Of a DNA stretch of 64,000 nt, positions 59,936-64,000 are shown in pieces. Origin of the DNA: G963665185 sp049723905. GTDB lineage: Bacteria; Desulfobacterota; Desulfovibrionia; Desulfovibrionales; Desulfovibrionaceae. The stretch spans positions 868,001-932,000 of the forward strand of contig NZ_JBJKFD010000001.1 of NCBI RefSeq assembly GCF_049723905.1, in the 5' to 3' direction. Numbering within the stretch: position 1 is the stretch's first letter; each line of letters begins with the position of its first letter. Position numbers and translations under genes: made by a program. Below the pieces are notes generated by a model. That model had not been told where the DNA came from. It was given only the letters and a program-made list of their open reading frames with translations, and did no database searches.

Positions 59936-61234
59936 TCAAGATTTGCGGGTTCGCATATCCTGCACACGCTCGGCCTTACCTTCACTGTGAGGGAGACTGC
60001 CGTGCTGTACAAGCTCTACTCGAGGAGTAATGAGAATTTCATTTTTCATGCGTTTGGCAATACGAGTCTGCAACGCCCCAAGAACTCTCATATCCTCAAC
60101 GAAAATATCGTCGTTGATCTCCACCCGGATGCACATCTGGTCCATGTCCCCATCGCTTTCCAGAACGATAAGATAGTTGCTTCCAACTTCGGGCATGCTC
60201 ATAAGGACCTGCTCAACCTGCATGGGATAAATGTTCACCCCCTTGAGGATAAGCATGTCGTCCGTCCGGCCCTGAATGCGGTCAATACGTCGGTGGACAC
60301 GCCCACAAGGACATTCACCGGGGAGAATCCGTGTCAGATCCCGGGTACGGTAGCGAACAATGGGCATGCCATCACGCCTGATGGTTGTCAGCACCAGCTC
60401 TCCGACCTGGCCGTCTTCCACGGGTTCCAAACTTGCCGGATCAATGACTTCAAGGATGTAGGAGTCTTCCCACAAGTGCATTCCGTTTTGCTCTGGACAC
60501 TCAAAAGCAACTCCCGGTCCGTTCATTTCGGAAAGTCCATAGGAGTTGTATGCCTTAATGTCGAAAATCTCTTCAATGCGCTTCCTCACCTCTTCTGTGT
60601 GAGGTTCTGCACCTATCAGAGCACGACGAAGAGGCAGACTTTTGGGATCAATCCCCTCTTTTTCCAAAAAAGAAGCAAAGTACAAGGCGTAGGAGGGAAT
60701 GATGTGGACGGCAGTGACGTTAAAATCCTTAAGCAGCTTCAACTGACGTTTGGAGTTTCCCGCACCGGCAGGAATGGTCAAACACCCCAAATGCTCAGCT
60801 CCATAATGGATACCAAGGCCGCCAGTAAATAGACCGTACCCGCTCATGTTCTGGAAAACATCACTGCGACGAATGCCGATCATGTGCATGCAACGGGCCA
60901 TTAGAGAAGCCCAGGTATGCAGATCTTCATCCGTATAAAATATTGCCGTAGGTGTTCCCGTAGTCCCGCTGGATGCATGCATCCGCACCATGGCGTCCTG
61001 ACCAGCAGCAAGGAGGCCATAAGGATAATTGTCGCGAAGATCCTGTTTGGTTGTCAGCGGAAGCTTGCGGACGTCATCAACAGTCTTGATGGTATCTGGC
61101 GTAATGCCGTGCTCCCGGTATAGTTTTCCGTAAAAAGGGGACTTCATAGCCCTTTCCACAGTTGCCCGCAAACGCTCTGCTTGCAAAGCATTCAATTGAT
61201 CACGACTCAAGGCTTCCGCAGGATCGAAATGCAC
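59936..61234 (-). CDS. phenylacetate-CoA ligase family protein
   Basis: 432 residues from the GTG at 61234, four bases after GGAGGA; a longer frame to 61333 is unlikely. Adenylate-forming enzyme with the P-loop 'HASSGTTGTP', 'YNSYGLSEMNGPGVAFEC' (A5) and 'YRTRDLTRI' plus 'GRTDDMLILKGVNIYP' (A7-A8). It activates an aryl acid to its CoA ester via the acyl-AMP. In anaerobes it can serve other aryl or short acids, so the substrate is uncertain. Located after dnaB on the same strand. Confidence 0.93.
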   Translation of the reverse strand: MHFDPAEALSRDQLNALQAERLRATVERAMKSPFYGKLYREHGITPDTIKTVDDVRKLPLTTKQDLRDNYPYGLLAAGQDAMVRMHASSGTTGTPTAIFYTDEDLHTWASLMARCMHMIGIRRSDVFQNMSGYGLFTGGLGIHYGAEHLGCLTIPAGAGNSKRQLKLLKDFNVTAVHIIPSYALYFASFLEKEGIDPKSLPLRRALIGAEPHTEEVRKRIEEIFDIKAYNSYGLSEMNGPGVAFECPEQNGMHLWEDSYILEVIDPASLEPVEDGQVGELVLTTIRRDGMPIVRYRTRDLTRILPGECPCGRVHRRIDRIQGRTDDMLILKGVNIYPMQVEQVLMSMPEVGSNYLIVLESDGDMDQMCIRVEINDDIFVEDMRVLGALQTRIAKRMKNEILITPRVELVQHGSLPHSEGKAERVQDMRTRKS

Positions 61235-61272
61235 AATATCCTCCTTAAAAAAACGAAGATGGCTGGGCAGAA

Positions 61273-62652
61273 TCAGCCGGAAACGCCGTACTCGGACGGC
61301 TGAGAATAGGAAAGATCGGCAAATTTTGTACAATGCCCTATAAAAGCGAGTTCGAGTTCGCCAACGGGGCCGTTTCGTTGTTTGCCGATAATGATGTTGG
61401 CCACACCCTTTTTGGGAGATTCCTTGTTGTAGACCTCATCACGGTAAATAAACATGATGATGTCAGCATCCTGCTCGATGGCACCGGATTCGCGCAGGTC
61501 GGAAAGCATGGGGCGACGGTCGGCTCGCTCTTCCACTTTGCGGTTAAGCTGGGAAAGCGCAACCACAGGAACATCAAGTTCCTTAGCCAACGCTTTAAGA
61601 TTTCGTGAAATTTCTGAAATTTCCTGCTCACGCGAATCAATACGCTTGCCCGCGCGCATGAGCTGCAGATAATCGACAAGGATCAGCCCAAGCCCTCTCT
61701 CCATTTTGAGCCGACGACAGCGGGCACGCAATTCCATAACACTGAGCGCTGGTGTATCGTCTATAAAAAGAGGCGCACTGGTCAGGATATCTCCCGCAGT
61801 ATAGAGCTTATTCCAGTCATCATCGTCAAGCTGGCCAGTACGTAAACGCTTGAGATCGACATCTCCTGCAATACACATAAGCCGTTGCATGAGCTGTTCC
61901 TTGCTCATTTCCAAGGAAAAAATAGCCGTGGGCACATCCTGCACGCCATTAGTTGCGGCATTGTAAGCCATGCTCAGCGCAAAGGCTGTTTTTCCCATAC
62001 TGGGACGTGCTGCCAGGATGATGAGGTCGGTAGGTTGAAGTCCCGCGGTCATCTCGTTAAGGCGGCTGAAGCCGGTGGTTACACCAGTTATAAGATCCCG
62101 GCTTGCAGCACGTTTTTCAAGCTGCTCAAAGACCGATTGCACCAAATCCTTACTGGCGGAATAGTCTTGCGCGGCATGCTGCTCGGCGACCTTAAAAACG
62201 GCCTGCTGGGCCTTGTCCACAATGCTTTCTGCATCTTCAGCAGACTCGAAACTTTCCCTGATGATCTCCATGCCCGCATTGATCAACTGACGCTTAACCG
62301 AATTCTCTTTGACAATCCGGGCATACGCCATTGCATTGGATGCGCTGACAACCGCAGAGGCAATGTCGGCTAAATACGCGTGGCCGCCTACCTCCTGCAG
62401 CTTCCCCTGCTTTTTGAGATAGTCAGCGACTGTAACCAAATCCACGGGCGTGTTGGCCGCGTAGAGGTCTTTGAAGGCATTGAAGATAATACGGTGGGTT
62501 GAGGAGTAAAAATCGTCCTCTCCCAAAAGATCAACAAGGGAGTGAAAGATACTCCCCTTCAAAAAGACCCCCCCCAGAACCGCCATTTCAGCATTGGCGT
62601 TCTGAGGGGGGATTTTACGCAGGAAGTCTTGGGGTGCCGATTCTTCTGGCAT
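61273..62652 (-). CDS. dnaB: replicative DNA helicase DnaB
   Basis: 459 residues from the ATG at 62652, the first start after which the family match begins ('LRKIPPQNANAEMAVLGGVFL'). N-terminal DnaB domain, linker, and RecA-type motor with Walker A 'LAARPSMGKTAFAL', Walker B 'LGLILVDYLQLM' and the 'ALSQLNRKVEERADRRPMLSDLRESGAIEQDADIIMF' segment. Unwinds DNA ahead of the replisome. The upstream 51 codons of the open frame lack conservation. Follows rplI, as in many bacteria. Confidence 0.96.
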   Translation of the reverse strand: MPEESAPQDFLRKIPPQNANAEMAVLGGVFLKGSIFHSLVDLLGEDDFYSSTHRIIFNAFKDLYAANTPVDLVTVADYLKKQGKLQEVGGHAYLADIASAVVSASNAMAYARIVKENSVKRQLINAGMEIIRESFESAEDAESIVDKAQQAVFKVAEQHAAQDYSASKDLVQSVFEQLEKRAASRDLITGVTTGFSRLNEMTAGLQPTDLIILAARPSMGKTAFALSMAYNAATNGVQDVPTAIFSLEMSKEQLMQRLMCIAGDVDLKRLRTGQLDDDDWNKLYTAGDILTSAPLFIDDTPALSVMELRARCRRLKMERGLGLILVDYLQLMRAGKRIDSREQEISEISRNLKALAKELDVPVVALSQLNRKVEERADRRPMLSDLRESGAIEQDADIIMFIYRDEVYNKESPKKGVANIIIGKQRNGPVGELELAFIGHCTKFADLSYSQPSEYGVSG

Positions 62653-62695
62653 CCCGGTAGCCGGATTGTAAGAGTTTCCGGCAGGAAGTGGGCTA

Positions 62696-63250
62696 CTACT
62701 CGGCCTGTTCTGGCTGCTCAGCTTCCACCTCGGGGGCCTCGGCAGGAGCTTCTGCAACTGCTTCGGCTGTTTCCTCGGAAACTTCTGTATCGCTGGCAGC
62801 ACCACGCTTAACTACGCGAACTGTAAGTTCGGCAGTAACTTCGGCATGCAGCTTTACGGGCAGAGTGTATTCACCCAGTGCACGGATAGGTTGATCAAGC
62901 TCGATTTTTTTGCGGTCGAGATCAATACCCATTTCAGCAAGCATATCGCCAATCATGGCGCTGGTTACGGAACCGTACAGCTTGTCGCTTTCGCCAGTCC
63001 GAACTTCGATAACGACTTCGGCAGCGTTGATTTTTTCTTCAAGGCCTGCGGCCTGGCTGCGCAATTCGGCAGCCTTGGCTTCGAGCTTACGGCGTTCCTG
63101 CTCGAAAACCTTGAGATTGGACGGAGTGGCAAGAATGGCCAGCCCCTGAGGAATCAGGTAGTTCCTGGCAAAACCGGGCTTGACCGAAACTTTGTCGCCA
63201 ACCCGGCCAAGGCTGTCCACATCGGAGCGAAGTACAACTTTCATATTCAT
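62696..63250 (-). CDS. rplI: 50S ribosomal protein L9 with acidic C-terminal extension
   Basis: 184 residues; typical L9 is about 148. The N-terminal rRNA-binding domain ('MKVVLRSDVDSLGRVGDKVSVKPGFARNYLIPQGLAILAT') and the long connecting helix are present. After 'TVRVVKRG' an Ala/Glu-rich tail of about 35 residues ('SEETAEAVAEAPAEAPEVEAEQP') is an extension. Same-strand cluster rpsF-rpsR-rplI-dnaB. Confidence 0.97.
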   Translation of the reverse strand: MNMKVVLRSDVDSLGRVGDKVSVKPGFARNYLIPQGLAILATPSNLKVFEQERRKLEAKAAELRSQAAGLEEKINAAEVVIEVRTGESDKLYGSVTSAMIGDMLAEMGIDLDRKKIELDQPIRALGEYTLPVKLHAEVTAELTVRVVKRGAASDTEVSEETAEAVAEAPAEAPEVEAEQPEQAE

Positions 63251-63264
63251 GGTTCCACTCCCCC

Positions 63265-63525
63265 TTAAACAGATCTCTTGCGCACATAAGTAGCGTGCGT
63301 GGTGGTGTAGAAGAGGAGAGCCATCTGGCGCGAACGTTTGATCTCACGAGTGAGACGACGCTGGCACTTGGCGCAGGTACCGGTAATACGACGGGCAATA
63401 ATCTTGCCACGTTCGGTCGTGTAGTCCTTCAAGATATCCGGCCGCTTGTAATCAATGGGCAGAGTCTTGTCGGCGCAGAACCGGCAGTACTTTTTCCGGG
63501 GGGAAAAACGTTTTTTGAAAGCCAT
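63265..63525 (-). CDS. rpsR: 30S ribosomal protein S18
   Basis: 86 residues. 'YCRFCADKTLPIDYKRPDILKDYTTERGKIIARRITGTCAKCQRRLTREIKRSRQMALLFY' is the full S18 signature, with zinc-ribbon-like cysteine pairs (CRFC and CAKC) as in cysteine-containing S18 variants. It binds S6 in the small subunit platform. Confidence 0.98.
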   Translation of the reverse strand: MAFKKRFSPRKKYCRFCADKTLPIDYKRPDILKDYTTERGKIIARRITGTCAKCQRRLTREIKRSRQMALLFYTTTHATYVRKRSV

Positions 63526-63527
63526 GC

Positions 63528-63839
63528 CTACGCCTCCTCAGCAGCCGTGTACTCGTCGGCCAGCTTCACAGTAATGAATTTGAAAATACCGTCGGTGATA
63601 CGCACGTTCCGTTCAAACTCGGCAACGCAACCACCTTCGGCAGCAAACTCGAAACGGTGATAGTGACCACGGGTCTGCTTTTCCACAGGATAGGCAAGCT
63701 CACGCATGCCCCAGGCATCGTCAAGGATAATCGAACCCTGTTCGCGTTCGATTACGCCTTTCAGGTTCCCCAGAATTTCCTGACGATTGTCGTCGGAAAG
63801 TTCGGGGCTAAACAAAAGAAGCGCTTCGTAATGACGCAT
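63528..63839 (-). CDS. rpsF: 30S ribosomal protein S6
   Basis: 103 residues. 'MRHYEALLLFSPELSDDNRQEILGNLKGVIEREQG' and 'WGMRELAYPVEKQTRGHYHRFEFAAEG' are typical. AAGGAGGA site before the ATG. Partner of S18, encoded directly after it with a two-base gap. Confidence 0.98.
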   Translation of the reverse strand: MRHYEALLLFSPELSDDNRQEILGNLKGVIEREQGSIILDDAWGMRELAYPVEKQTRGHYHRFEFAAEGGCVAEFERNVRITDGIFKFITVKLADEYTAAEEA

Positions 63840-63908
63840 TTGGATATATTCCTCCTTACGGGCTTTGGCCCACCCCCTAAATCGGGGGGGAGCAAGGGAG
63901 GGGGATTC
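63840..63908 (-). promoter_or_regulatory. rpsF leader, possible S6:S18-binding motif
   Basis: On the minus strand the leader contains a C-run (CTCCCCCC), CCG and GGGGGTGGG, able to fold as a stem with an internal CCG, and then GGGCCAAAGCCC. Known S6:S18 leader elements present a CCG in such a stem. The fold was only drawn by eye. Confidence 0.35.
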
Positions 63909-64000
63909 TTATGTGTTTTCCTTGTCCTTGTCAAGATTGTCCTTATCTTTTTCAGGCTTTGTTTCAGACGGTTGCCAACTGCAACTGTTGTCCGCCCCTC
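63909..64000 (-). CDS. C-terminal tail of an unidentified gene (partial)
   Basis: The minus-strand frame is open from the window edge to TAA at 63909-63911. The visible ~30 residues end in a Lys/Asp-rich tail (EKDKDNLDKDKENT). This charged end gives no family information, and the frame could be accidental. It would be the gene upstream of rpsF. Confidence 0.35.
   Translation of the reverse strand, partial: GADNSCSWQPSETKPEKDKDNLDKDKENT

Overview
The window looks like a chromosomal segment of a Desulfovibrio-type sulfate reducer (Desulfovibrionales). The evidence is two tandem porins of the type typical of that group, an rpsF-rpsR-rplI-dnaB block followed by a phenylacetate-CoA ligase, and the style of the NtrC-like and HisKA_2 signalling proteins. 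No taxonomic search could be run.

Left flank (1-7.67 kb): the tail of a MobB-like gene, two decayed IS110-type relics around a small membrane/coiled-coil protein, a histidine kinase and a CII-like regulator, then an NtrC-type regulator, a SLOG-like protein and a GT2 glycosyltransferase, ending at an initiator tRNA-fMet gene.

Prophage (about 7.70-47.65 kb): an apparently complete ~40 kb temperate myophage integrated in the 3' half of tRNA-fMet. Order: attL and arm-site repeats; P4-type primase-helicase and CHC2/Toprim primase; lambda-type terminase; an accessory island (HNH protein, lone HsdR_N-like nuclease, BRO antirepressor); lambda-type portal, protease/scaffold, decoration and capsid genes; a lysis cassette; head-tail joining genes; a P2-type contractile tail with a T TTT TTG frameshift site in the gpE gene; tail fibre genes; a diversity-generating retroelement (DGR); DNA adenine methylase; lysogeny control; a nucleotide-hydrolase-like cluster; Xis and Int; arm-site repeats and attR.

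The standout system is the DGR. One 98-bp template repeat (39826-39923) lies between Avd and the reverse transcriptase. It matches two 98-bp variable repeats, at the 3' end of a tail-fibre-like gene (38995-39092) and 6 kb away at the 3' end of a second gene (45894-45991). The two differ from the template at 12 and 11 positions, all of them adenines in the template. Both are followed, 38-39 nt later, by a hairpin with a GNRA loop. The second target is unusual: its N-terminus is a MazG-like nucleotide pyrophosphohydrolase domain, it lies in the lysogeny/early region beside an HD-domain hydrolase, and part of its body is a near-identical 337-bp copy of the fibre gene.

Right flank (47.7-64 kb): a small hypothetical gene, an IS3-family element whose transposase has an in-frame TGA before its last catalytic residue, a GGDEF protein, a metallo-beta-lactamase-fold hydrolase, an exported VCBS/FG-GAP-like protein, uvrC, two porins, paaK, dnaB, rplI, rpsR, rpsF and the tail of another gene.
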